From Caldifarciminota bacterium UBA3073 (GTDB lineage: Bacteria > Hydrothermota > UBA3073), in the NCBI GenBank assembly GCA_002366725.1, contig DFBT01000086.1, positions 1-30,567 on the forward strand: a stretch of DNA of 30,567 nucleotides. Reading direction: 5' to 3'. Positions 22,281 through 30,264 of this stretch are shown here, piece after piece. Each line of letters starts with the position of its first letter. Positions within the stretch are counted from its first letter, which is position 1. The position numbers and the translations under genes were made by a program. The notes under the pieces are model-generated. The model did no database searches. It was given only the letters and a program-made list of their open reading frames with translations, and was not told where the DNA came from.

Positions 22281-22490
22281 ATTGGAAATAACCTCGTTGG
22301 TTTTGATTCTCTAATTGAGCATTGGAATTTTACTGCTGCAGTACCCTTAATACGTTTACAACTTGATAATCTTCTAAGATTGGAGTACTTACGGACCCTA
22401 AAAAATTCTGAGGCTTTTTTAAATAAGATAATCGAGGGTATCTCATTCAGAAAATTGAAAGATTCACAAGGGAAAAATCTAACCGTTTAA
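22281..22490 (+). pseudogene. Fragment of an unidentified protein gene
   Basis: Open in one frame to TAA 22488-22490 without a start codon or ribosome site. The product (HWNFTAAVPLIRLQLDNLLR, then LEYLRTLKNSEAFLNKIIEG and SFRKLKDSQGKNLTV) has the composition and helix pattern of a real protein. It recalls a hypothetical-protein family with an RLQLDNLLR core, but I cannot name it. It lies between two inverted copies of the CCTGCC palindrome and ends 2 bp before the second. The rest of spacer 22206-22587 shows no gene. Confidence 0.45.
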
Positions 22491-22492
22491 TC

Positions 22493-22512
22493 CCTGCCTA
22501 CCGGCAGGCAGG
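22493..22512. repeat. CCTGCCTACC/GGCAGGCAGG palindrome, copy 3
   Basis: 20 bp, the reverse complement of copy 2, in the birA-comM spacer directly after the gene fragment. Confidence 0.92.
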
Positions 22513-22538
22513 CGTTGACAAAAATATCAGTTTCGTTT

Positions 22539-22590
22539 GCTTAATCAGTTGATCTGTTTAATCTGTTGACCCGTTTAATCAGTTGATATG
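22539..22590 (+). repeat. 17-bp tandem repeat (GTTTAATCAGTTGATCT type) overlapping the comM start
   Basis: Three units start at 22539, 22556 and 22573 with small changes; the last runs into the comM ATG (22588-22590). No Shine-Dalgarno is present. Confidence 0.85.
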
Positions 22591-24123
22591 ATAGCGAGAG
22601 TAAATTCTGAGGCGGTCCTGGGCATAGATGCGTACCTCGTTCTGGTGGAGGTTGACCTCGCCAGGGGTGTTCCCACATTCTCAACGGTCGGACTGCCGGA
22701 TGCGGCGGTAAAAGAGTCAAAGGACAGGGTGGGAACGGCGATAAAGAACTCGGGCTTTGAGGTGCCACTAAAGAGGATAACGGTGAATCTTGCCCCCGCG
22801 GATATGAAGAAGGAGGGCTCTGGATTTGACCTCCCCATAGCACTTGGAATTCTCGCCGCAAACGGCACGGTAAAAAAAGATAAGCTCGAAGAAACGGTAA
22901 TAGCGGGTGAAGTTTCACTCGACGGCACGCTGAGGGGAGTAAGGGGAGCACTTCCCATGGCTCTATCCTGCAAGGAGAACGGCTTTTCTAAGATGATTCT
23001 TCCCGAGGAGAACACGAGGGAGGCGGCAATAACTCAGGATATAGATGTCTATCCGGTAAAGAGCCTGAGGGAAGCTGTTCAATTCCTGAATGATGAGATA
23101 GAGATCACGCCCCGCAGGGTGAACCTCGACGAGGTTTGGGATGAGGCATCGCAGTATACGGAGGACTTCTCGGATGTAAAGGGACAGGAGAGCGCAAAGC
23201 GAGCTCTTGAGGTTGCCGCTGCCGGGGGACACAACCTGCTTATGATCGGCCCACCCGGTTCGGGCAAGACAATGCTCGCCAGGAGACTGCCTTCGGTGTT
23301 ACCAGAGCTCACGCTCCCGGAGGCGCTCGAAACAACAAAGATACACTCTGTTACGGGACTTCTCGGTGGAAAGGCAATAGTCGCCACGAGGCCATTCAGG
23401 AGTCCACATCACACGGTATCAGATGCGGGTCTCATTGGCGGGGGACAACATCCGAGACCGGGGGAGGTATCTCTGGCACACAACGGAGTACTCTTCCTCG
23501 ACGAACTACCCGAATTCAACAAGAATGTACTGGAGGTTATGAGACAGCCGATAGAAGATGAGAGAGTGACGATATCGAGGGCGGCTATATCGCTGACATT
23601 CCCGTCGAGGTTTATGCTCGTCGCCGCAATGAACCCCTGTCCCTGTGGATATTTCGGAGACTTGCATCATAACTGCACCTGCACACCTGGGATGATTCAG
23701 AAGTATGTATCGAAGATATCGGGACCGCTCTTGGATAGGATAGATATACACATAGAGGTTCCCGCCCTCACTTACGATGAACTGAAGGAACGTTCATCCG
23801 GTGAGAAGAGCGAGGTGATAAGGGAGAGGGTAAACAGGGCGAGGAGGAGACAGCTCGAAAGGTACAAGGACAGAAAGGGAATGTATTGTAATGCACAACT
23901 CACATCCAAAGATATTAGGAAGTACTGCGAAATAGATGCCTCCTGCGATGAACTCCTGAAGGCGGCGATATCAAAGTTTGGTCTATCCGCGAGGGCGTAC
24001 GATAGAATTCTGAAGGTATCGAGAACCATAGCGGACATAGAAGATTCCCCTGATATACAACCCTTCCACATATCCGAAGCAATTCAGTATAGAACCCTCG
24101 ACCGAAAATACTGGATGGTATAG
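22588..24123 (+). CDS. comM: ComM/YifB family Mg-chelatase-like AAA+ ATPase
   Basis: An AAA+ helicase-like ATPase; ComM promotes branch migration during natural transformation in some bacteria. 511 aa, normal length. Residues 1-165 form the Lon-protease-like N-terminal domain (VNLAPADMKKEGSGFDLPIA). Walker A is GPPGSGKT at 221-228, Walker B VLFLDELPEF at 301-310; FRSPHHTVSDAGLIGGG, MNPCPCGYFGD with a following Cys-rich loop (CTCTP) and the C-terminal Mg_chelatase_C region (SARAYDRILKVSRTIADIE) are all family marks. The start follows tandem repeats and lacks a ribosome site. No other competence gene is nearby. Confidence 0.93.
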   Translation: MIARVNSEAVLGIDAYLVLVEVDLARGVPTFSTVGLPDAAVKESKDRVGTAIKNSGFEVPLKRITVNLAPADMKKEGSGFDLPIALGILAANGTVKKDKLEETVIAGEVSLDGTLRGVRGALPMALSCKENGFSKMILPEENTREAAITQDIDVYPVKSLREAVQFLNDEIEITPRRVNLDEVWDEASQYTEDFSDVKGQESAKRALEVAAAGGHNLLMIGPPGSGKTMLARRLPSVLPELTLPEALETTKIHSVTGLLGGKAIVATRPFRSPHHTVSDAGLIGGGQHPRPGEVSLAHNGVLFLDELPEFNKNVLEVMRQPIEDERVTISRAAISLTFPSRFMLVAAMNPCPCGYFGDLHHNCTCTPGMIQKYVSKISGPLLDRIDIHIEVPALTYDELKERSSGEKSEVIRERVNRARRRQLERYKDRKGMYCNAQLTSKDIRKYCEIDASCDELLKAAISKFGLSARAYDRILKVSRTIADIEDSPDIQPFHISEAIQYRTLDRKYWMV

Positions 24124-24290
24124 GAGACAGCTTCAACACAGAATTCGCGAGTCATTCAGAGAAATGTCTGATGCCTGCCTTGTGAAAGGTGAAGCTATTT
24201 CACTGAGGCCAAGACTTGACCTCGGTTCATATAAAGTGTTGAACGGAAACTATAGGATTAGTATGCAGCTTGGGTTTGAGTTGATTTTGC

Positions 24291-24319
24291 TTGACTTTCT
24301 TGCTTTCTTATGTTATAAT
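24291..24319 (+). promoter_or_regulatory. Promoter of the phosphorelay operon
   Basis: TTGACT (24291-24296), 17 bp, TATAAT (24314-24319). The start near 24327 gives a leader of about 97 nt before the kinase. The remaining spacer (24124-24290) shows no convincing gene. Confidence 0.88.
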
Positions 24320-24423
24320 TGCTAATCTTGCTCTTAAATTTGTTCAGCTGAGCTTAGTACGGCAGTTTTAATGTAAAAGAAGCTAATGTTGAGGATCTTG
24401 ATTAGAGTGAAATATATCGCAGG

Positions 24424-25719
24424 ATGAAGAGGGCATTCAAAATGAAAGTAACCAGGATAAGAAATAGAGAGGTGCTTTATTTGGTGGTAGTCTTGATTGT
24501 GGCGGGTGGCTTTGTAGCAATCAACATAGCCATTAACTTTACGGATATGATTTACGATTTTTTTAAAGCCTATACCCGTTTGGCTGTCAGGGAATTCTCC
24601 GTTAATCTTATTTTTCTCGGGGTTACTTTGCTGCTCTGGCTAACTTACCGCCGTTGGAAAGAAGCTGATAGAAGAAAGGAGGAATTGGAGAATATTATCG
24701 ATAGCATTAGCCCGGATGTATTTGTGGTGATCAATTCGGACAGAACTATCGTTATGTGCAATAGCTCGGTTAAGAGGATGTTTGGTTATGAGATGGACGA
24801 AGTTATCAACCAAAAAGCCGATCTTCTCTATTTCGCCGAGCAATCAAGTTCGGAGCACTGGCACGAGATATTTGATACACTTGAAAGGGAGGGTTTTCAC
24901 ATTGGATTGGCTGCAGGAAAAAAGAAAAATGGCAAGACAATACCTCTTGAAATCATCACGGGCAATCTGAGTGGCCATGCTGGCGCAGTGCTGCTGCTTC
25001 ACGATATCACCGAGCGCACGGAAATGCAGGAACGTCTGTTGCGCCAGGAGAAGCTGGCCGTACTTGGGCAGTTGGCCGGCGGGATGGGGCATGAGCTGCG
25101 CAATCCTCTTGGAGTTATCGGCAATTCAGCCTACTACTTGAACATGAAACTTAAAGATGCAGACGAGAAGGTAAAAAAGCACCTGGACATCCTTCAGGGG
25201 GAGGTTCAGAGGGCCAACAAGATAATTTCAGACCTCCTTGAATTCTCCAAAGCAAGACCACCTTCTCTCGTGGAATATGACCTGAACAGCATCATTATTG
25301 ACGCATTGGCTGAAATCAAAATACCTGAAAACATCTCTGTCGAATCCCAATTGGATAAGAAACTGCCAAGAATCCAGTTGGATCCCGACCAAATCCGGCG
25401 GGTATTCATAAACATCATTTCCGATGCTGTTCAGGCAATGCCAGAGGGAGGAAGGCTTGATATAAACACCGGTGTTAAGGGGGATTTTGTAGAGATGATG
25501 ATAAGGGATACAGGAGAGGGTATCCCAGAGGAAAATATTCAGAAGATATTCGAGCCGCTTTTCAGCACACGGGCAAGGGGTATAGGCTTGGGACTTACGA
25601 TAGTGAAGGGAATCATTGATAGCCATAAGGGTGTGATAGAGGTTGAGAGTGGCATTGGAGAGGGCACAACCTTCACCATCAAACTACCGCTCGAGGAGGA
25701 GAAAGAAAGAGGTGAGTGA
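24424..25719 (+). CDS. Membrane PAS-sensor histidine kinase
   Basis: 431 aa. TM helices at about 18-39 and 60-75 enclose only some 20 residues, so there is no large extracytoplasmic sensor. A PAS domain follows (about 88-198, with IINSDRTIVMCN-like start and HDITERTEM end), then HisKA with phospho-His223 in GGMGHELRNPLG, then HATPase with G1 DTGEGIP (362-368) and G2 GIGLGL (386-391). In the N box the second Asn, the usual Mg ligand, is Asp334 (NIISDAVQAM). Signal unknown, probably cytoplasmic via PAS. It is separated by one base from the response-regulator gene. Confidence 0.92.
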   Translation: MKRAFKMKVTRIRNREVLYLVVVLIVAGGFVAINIAINFTDMIYDFFKAYTRLAVREFSVNLIFLGVTLLLWLTYRRWKEADRRKEELENIIDSISPDVFVVINSDRTIVMCNSSVKRMFGYEMDEVINQKADLLYFAEQSSSEHWHEIFDTLEREGFHIGLAAGKKKNGKTIPLEIITGNLSGHAGAVLLLHDITERTEMQERLLRQEKLAVLGQLAGGMGHELRNPLGVIGNSAYYLNMKLKDADEKVKKHLDILQGEVQRANKIISDLLEFSKARPPSLVEYDLNSIIIDALAEIKIPENISVESQLDKKLPRIQLDPDQIRRVFINIISDAVQAMPEGGRLDINTGVKGDFVEMMIRDTGEGIPEENIQKIFEPLFSTRARGIGLGLTIVKGIIDSHKGVIEVESGIGEGTTFTIKLPLEEEKERGE

Positions 25720-25720
25720 A

Positions 25721-26494
25721 ATGGAGAAGAAAATCAGCATACTTGTTGTGGATGATGACCCCGGTATGAGAGAGACCATGTTAGATATCTTAGATGCTGT
25801 AGGCTATGATGCAGCTGCGGCAGAGGATGGCTATAGGGCGATTGAAATGATCAGGGAGAAGGCATATGATTTTGCTTTGATGGATATTAAGATGCCTAAA
25901 ATCAATGGGGTGGAGACCTTTAAGGAAGTTAAGGAGATAAGACCCTCGACGAGGGTTGTCATGATGACCGGCTACTCCGTAGAGGACCTCGTGAAGGAGG
26001 CACTGGAGGAGGGGGCTTATGGCATAATCTACAAGCCCCTGGATATTCAAAAGATTGTGGACCTCATCGAGAAGGCTGAAAAAGGGTGTTTTATACTGGT
26101 GGTGGATGATGACCCGGCTACCTGTGAAACCCTCAAGGATGTCTTGCAGGAGAAGAGCTATAAGGTAGGTGTTGCCCATAGCGGAAAGGAAGCGATCCAA
26201 TTTGCTAAGGAGAATGACATTGACATTATCTTCATCGATGTGAAAATGCCGGTTTTAAACGGCCTGGAGATATACCTCGCGATAAAGGAGGTAAACCCCA
26301 ACATGACTGCGGTCATGATGACTGGTTATCGGGAGGAAACAGCAGAACTTGTGGAGGAGGCGTTGAAAAGGGCTGCCTACACATGCATCTACAAACCCTT
26401 TGACACGGATAAAGTCATCGCTCTTGTGGAAAAGATACGCGAAGAAAGAAGAAAAAAGGCTTTTAAAAAATCCAGGCAAGGGTGGTGGTTATGA
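25721..26494 (+). CDS. Double receiver-domain response regulator (REC-REC)
   Basis: 257 aa from ATG 25721; the longer open frame from 25643 overlaps the kinase and is less likely. Two complete receiver domains in tandem: DDD at 11-13, phospho-Asp55 (LMDIKMP), Thr83, Lys105; and DDD at 129-131, phospho-Asp173 (FIDVKMP), Thr201, Lys225. The end is a short basic tail (RRKKAFKKSRQGWWL). There is no DNA-binding or enzymatic output, so it probably passes phosphate on or acts through protein contact. Translationally coupled to both neighbours (1 bp after the kinase, ATGA overlap with the next gene). Confidence 0.92.
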   Translation: MEKKISILVVDDDPGMRETMLDILDAVGYDAAAAEDGYRAIEMIREKAYDFALMDIKMPKINGVETFKEVKEIRPSTRVVMMTGYSVEDLVKEALEEGAYGIIYKPLDIQKIVDLIEKAEKGCFILVVDDDPATCETLKDVLQEKSYKVGVAHSGKEAIQFAKENDIDIIFIDVKMPVLNGLEIYLAIKEVNPNMTAVMMTGYREETAELVEEALKRAAYTCIYKPFDTDKVIALVEKIREERRKKAFKKSRQGWWL

Positions 26495-27537
26495 CTGAAA
26501 ATAGGCTTTTGGTTATAGATGATGACCCAGCCCTCCGTGAAACCCTTTCGGACATATTCCAGGAGAAGGGCTACATTGTTGACATAGCCAGTACAGGTCG
26601 TGAGGCTATTGATAAGGCAAGGCAAACAAGATTCAATGTTGCTCTCATTGATATTATGCTCCCCGATATGGAAGGGATAGAGCTACTGCCGCCTTTAAAA
26701 GAGATGCATTCTGATATGGCGGTGATCATGATCACTGCCTATGCCTCTGTAGAGACTGCGGTGCGTGCCCTTAACGAGGGAGCATTCGCCTACATCATCA
26801 AGCCCTTGAACATGGATGAGGTTTTGGCTACAATCAGAGAGGCACTTGTGAAGCACCGTCTGCTCAGGGAGAAAAGGCAGGCGGAGGAAAAAGTAAAGTT
26901 CTACAATTCTTTATTGATGCACGATATCAGCAATAAAGATCAGGTGATAATAGGATATTTAGGATTACTAAAAAAAACGAATCTGTCTAAAGAACAGACG
27001 GGTTTTGTCGAAAAAGCTTTGCGTGCGACAAGAATGAGCGTGGATTTGATTGAAAGAGTGGAGTATTTGGCGAAAATAAAGAAGAAACGAGAATTGGAGG
27101 ATGTATCTCTTGATTCTGTTATGAAGAAAGTTGTTAAAAATCTTTCTCCTATAGCTAAAGATAAAGGAATAAGGATAGATTATGAACCAGCGAAAATGAT
27201 GGTGAGAGCAGATTCATTACTCGAGGACATGTTTTCAAATTTGGTTCAAAATGCCCTTATTCACTCTGGTTGCGATGAAATCAATATCTATACCGTGAAA
27301 GAAAATGGTTTCTGCAAGGTATCTATTGAGGATAATGGTAAGGGTATTCCAGATAATGAAAAAGAAAAAATATTCAAAAGGGGGGTAAAGGAAAAAAAGA
27401 GTATTAATATTGGATTGTATTTAGTGAAAACTATTGCTGAGAGCTATAATGGAAAAGTAGAGGTCACTAATAGGATAGAGAAAGATTATTCAAGGGGAAC
27501 GCGTTTCAATATATATATCCCAAAAGCGGCTATTTAA
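26491..27537 (+). CDS. Hybrid receiver-histidine kinase (REC-HisKA-HATPase)
   Basis: 348 aa from ATG 26491, overlapping the previous stop as ATGA. N-terminal receiver (phospho-Asp54 in LIDIMLP, Thr82, Lys104), a short linker helix, dimerisation helix with His144 in LLMHDISNKDQ, and a HATPase domain with N box SNLVQNA (249-255) and G1 DNGKGIP (281-287); G2 is reduced to NIGLYLV. It has no membrane segment. Placement suggests a relay from the PAS kinase through receivers to this soluble kinase or the reverse. The C-terminal half is more AT-rich than the receiver half. No output regulator is encoded nearby. Confidence 0.9.
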   Translation: MTENRLLVIDDDPALRETLSDIFQEKGYIVDIASTGREAIDKARQTRFNVALIDIMLPDMEGIELLPPLKEMHSDMAVIMITAYASVETAVRALNEGAFAYIIKPLNMDEVLATIREALVKHRLLREKRQAEEKVKFYNSLLMHDISNKDQVIIGYLGLLKKTNLSKEQTGFVEKALRATRMSVDLIERVEYLAKIKKKRELEDVSLDSVMKKVVKNLSPIAKDKGIRIDYEPAKMMVRADSLLEDMFSNLVQNALIHSGCDEINIYTVKENGFCKVSIEDNGKGIPDNEKEKIFKRGVKEKKSINIGLYLVKTIAESYNGKVEVTNRIEKDYSRGTRFNIYIPKAAI

Positions 27538-27586
27538 TCGAGACTTTCAAAAGATTGGGGTCAGGTCTTTAATTTTAAATATTTTC

Positions 27587-27615
27587 TTGCCCTATTCCTA
27601 AAGATATGATATATT
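27587..27615 (+). promoter_or_regulatory. Promoter of the transposase remnant; same geometry as the intact element
   Basis: TTGCCC (27587-27592), 17 bp, TATATT (27610-27615), six bases, then ATG (27622). The intact element has the identical 17-bp and 6-bp distances. Confidence 0.6.
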
Positions 27616-27621
27616 GATGCT

Positions 27622-27782
27622 ATGACAAGACTGTTGAGAAGGAATATACTGGATGGCTATACCACGTTACATTTCAGACAATAGTGAAAATATTCAGATC
27701 GGGTTATTCCAATACCTCAATCAAGGCGAAAATGACGGAAGAACTGGTAATAGAAAAACCCCACCCCCAAAAAACTTGTTGA
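27622..27782 (+). pseudogene. Remnant of a Y1 transposase N terminus
   Basis: ATG 27622 opens MTRLLRRNI; after a frameshift the reading TGWLYHVTFQ matches the EGAxYHVTxR N-terminal block of Y1 transposases. The catalytic HUH and Tyr regions are gone; the rest to 27782 is not recognisable. Confidence 0.5.
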
Positions 27783-27833
27783 AGGGATGATAGAAATTTA
27801 AAATTAAAGACCTGACCCCATCCTCCTACTTGA

Positions 27834-27844
27834 GCCTGACCCCA
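27834..27844. repeat. Additional solitary element end (GCCTGACCCCA)
   Basis: It matches the 11-bp outer end of the complete element's right inverted repeat and lies 13 bp past the remnant element. The rest of the spacer to 28011 has a short open fragment (FIDFLQELSNDIEEEIKSNK, about 27858-27930) without start or ribosome site, and no other gene. Confidence 0.6.
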
Positions 27845-28011
27845 GTTTTTCCCAGTTTTTCATTGATTTTTTGCAAGAGCTGTCTAATGATATAGAAGAG
27901 GAGATTAAAAGCAATAAATATGAAATTTAGATTGTTGAGAATTTTGAGTGACGAGGATAATAAAGAATTCAACGGTTAATTACAAGAATTAGAGATTTTT
28001 AAGGGGTGTAT

Positions 28012-30264
28012 ATGCACAAACTTTGTAGGACGATCTATTTGGCAGGGATAATGATGTACCTGGCCACCGCCATAGTTGACCAAGAGCCTCACATTCTCTG
28101 GAGTAGAGTCTACCGCAGCGAATATTTCGGCGAGGGTCTTTCGGTTGAGCAAACAAATCATGAGAGAGATTCCCTTAATGTGAGATTTGTAGGCAACTGG
28201 CCATTTGGTCCCTCTTATGCAGTGACGGTTGACACGGCAAGAGATATTGCATTTTGCGGTTCAGGCGGTGGTGTGTATGTCATTGATGGTTCTACACCCG
28301 AAAATCCAATTAAGCTATCTGAAAAAATTCATACAAGAGGTTTGGTGGAAGGTCTATTCTACGATGAATCTAGATACAGGCTCTATATTGCAACAGGTGA
28401 AGCAGGGCTTGAAATATGGGATATAGCAAATCCATCAAGTCCTGTAAAATTAGGCTATCATGATACGCCGGAGTATGCTTACGATGTTGCAGTTTCTGGA
28501 GAATATGCTTATGTTGCTGATGGAGACTCTGGATTAAGAATAATTGATATCTCAACACCATCATTACCGAATGAGGTAAGCTATTATGATACACCGGGTT
28601 ACGCTTTTGGTGTTGCAGTTTCTGGAGAATATGCTTATGTTGCTGATGGAGACTCTGGATTAAGAATAATTGATATCTCAACATCATCATTACCGAATGA
28701 GGTAAGCTATTATGATACACCGGGCTTGGCTCGTGATGTAGCAGTTTCTGGAGAATATGCATATGTTGCCGATGAATGGTCTGGATTAAGAATAATTGAT
28801 ATCTCAACACCATCATTACCGGATGAGGTAGGCTATTGTAATGAACTAAGGCCTATGGACGTAGTAGTTTCTGGCCCATACGCATATGTTACAAATTATT
28901 GGTCTGGATTGAGAATAATTGATATCTCAACACCGTCATTACCGAGCGAAGTAGGTTACTATAATATACAGGGCTGGGCTCATGGTGTAGCAGTTTCTGG
29001 AGAATATGCATATGTTGCATACGGAGACTCTGGATTAAGAATAATTGATGTCTCGACGCCATCATCGCCGAACGAAGTAAGCTATTATAATACACCGCTC
29101 TCTATTTGTGATGTAGTAGTATCCGGAAAATACGCCTATGCAGTAGATCGTGAAACTGGGTTGAGGGTAATTGATATCTCTACTCCACCGTCACCAAATG
29201 AGGTGGGCTGTTATGATACACCGGGTTATGCCGAGGGCGTAGCCGTTTTAGGGGAATACGCATATGTTGCAGATGGCCCTGGTGGGTTAAGGGTAATTGA
29301 TATCTCTATACCATCATCACCAAATGAGGTAGGCTATTATTATACAACACCGGGCTGGGCTCATGGTGTAGCAGTTTCTGGAGAATATGCATATGTTGCA
29401 GTTGGGGAGTGTGGGCTAAGAGTAATTGATGTCTCAACGCCATCATCTCCAAGTGAAGTAGGCCACTATGATACACTGGGCTATACTTTTGGTGTAGCAG
29501 TTTCTGGAGAATATGCATATGTTGCAGATGGCGCTTTAAGTATAATTGATGTCTCAACGCCATCATCACCAAGCAAGGTGGGGTGGTGTGGTACATCAGG
29601 CTATGCTCGTAGTGTAGCAGTTTCTGGAGAATATGCATATGTTGCAGATGAAACTGGGTTAAGTGTAATTGATGTCTCAACGTCATCATCACCAAGTGAG
29701 GTAGGACACTATGATACACCAGGCTATGCTTGTGATGTAGCAGTTTCTGGAGAATATGCTTATGTTGCAGATTATTGGGCTGAGTCAGGTGACAAGGTTG
29801 GATTAAGGGTAATTGATGTTTCTACACCATCATCACCAAATGAAGTAGGCTATTATGATACACCGGGCTGGGCTCATGGTGTAGCAATTTCTGGAGAATA
29901 CATATATATTGCAAATCATCAAGCCGGGCTACAGATATATGAGAATTTGCTTATTGGAATTGAAGAGCCTTATGCAGAAATCTCTGATAAGGTTCAATTC
30001 AACAAAATTTATCCTAACCCACTGGCTGATTATGTGCTCATCCAATTTGAACTTCCAGAACCGACACACATAACGCTCAAGATATATGATGTATTAGGAA
30101 GACTTGTAGTAGACCTTATAGACGATGAGCTTGACCCTGGACTGCACAAAATAATGTGGGATAGAAGCTATAATTCAGGAGAACAAGCACCGTGTGGAGT
30201 ATACTTTCTTAAGTTTAATGCTGGTGAATACACAGAAAGCAGTAAACTGTTAAAAGTGAGATAG
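28012..30264 (+). CDS. Secreted LVIVD-repeat beta-propeller protein with T9SS C-terminal sorting domain
   Basis: 750 aa from ATG 28012 (site AAGGGG at 28001-28006). A signal peptide (about 1-22) leads to two divergent and then about 11 well-kept repeats of 40-48 residues with the pattern VSGEYAYVAD-x-GLRIIDIS-x-PSxPxEVxYYDTPG, the LVIVD repeat that forms beta-propeller blades. The last 85 residues (from about 662) are a type A sorting domain: IYPNP, LKIYDVLGR, GVYFLKF and a basic end KLLKVR. It should be exported, passed across the outer membrane by the type IX system and attached at the surface or released. The ligand is unknown. Several repeats are nearly identical in DNA, indicating recent duplication. 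Confidence 0.9.
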   Translation: MHKLCRTIYLAGIMMYLATAIVDQEPHILWSRVYRSEYFGEGLSVEQTNHERDSLNVRFVGNWPFGPSYAVTVDTARDIAFCGSGGGVYVIDGSTPENPIKLSEKIHTRGLVEGLFYDESRYRLYIATGEAGLEIWDIANPSSPVKLGYHDTPEYAYDVAVSGEYAYVADGDSGLRIIDISTPSLPNEVSYYDTPGYAFGVAVSGEYAYVADGDSGLRIIDISTSSLPNEVSYYDTPGLARDVAVSGEYAYVADEWSGLRIIDISTPSLPDEVGYCNELRPMDVVVSGPYAYVTNYWSGLRIIDISTPSLPSEVGYYNIQGWAHGVAVSGEYAYVAYGDSGLRIIDVSTPSSPNEVSYYNTPLSICDVVVSGKYAYAVDRETGLRVIDISTPPSPNEVGCYDTPGYAEGVAVLGEYAYVADGPGGLRVIDISIPSSPNEVGYYYTTPGWAHGVAVSGEYAYVAVGECGLRVIDVSTPSSPSEVGHYDTLGYTFGVAVSGEYAYVADGALSIIDVSTPSSPSKVGWCGTSGYARSVAVSGEYAYVADETGLSVIDVSTSSSPSEVGHYDTPGYACDVAVSGEYAYVADYWAESGDKVGLRVIDVSTPSSPNEVGYYDTPGWAHGVAISGEYIYIANHQAGLQIYENLLIGIEEPYAEISDKVQFNKIYPNPLADYVLIQFELPEPTHITLKIYDVLGRLVVDLIDDELDPGLHKIMWDRSYNSGEQAPCGVYFLKFNAGEYTESSKLLKVR
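28492..29925 (+). repeat. Coding tandem repeat, unit about 126 bp (LVIVD blades)
   Basis: Units of about 120-141 bp recur with starts such as 28492, 28618, 28744, 28867 and 28993. The first units share long identical blocks (for example ggagaatatgcttatgttgc and ggattaagaataattgat). Lengths vary by whole codons, so the frame is kept. Confidence 0.9.

Larger units (their letters stand above)
27556..27820 (+). mobile_element. Internally deleted Y1-type element with 25-bp perfect inverted ends
   Basis: The left end TGGGGTCAGG + tctttaattttaaat (27556-27580) is perfectly inverted at 27796-27820. It spans 265 bp, too short for a transposase. The terminal 10 bp are the same as in the complete element at 9900-10924, but the inner 15 bp differ. 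Confidence 0.8.

Noticed and set aside
24164..24325. 53-codon frame upstream of the kinase
   Set aside because: It overlaps the perfect promoter at 24291-24319, has no ribosome site and no recognisable motif.
28370..29719. Antisense frames in the LVIVD gene and a possible CRISPR-like array
   Set aside because: They follow the coding repeat period; the units are about 126 bp, in frame, and lack short repeats with unique spacers.
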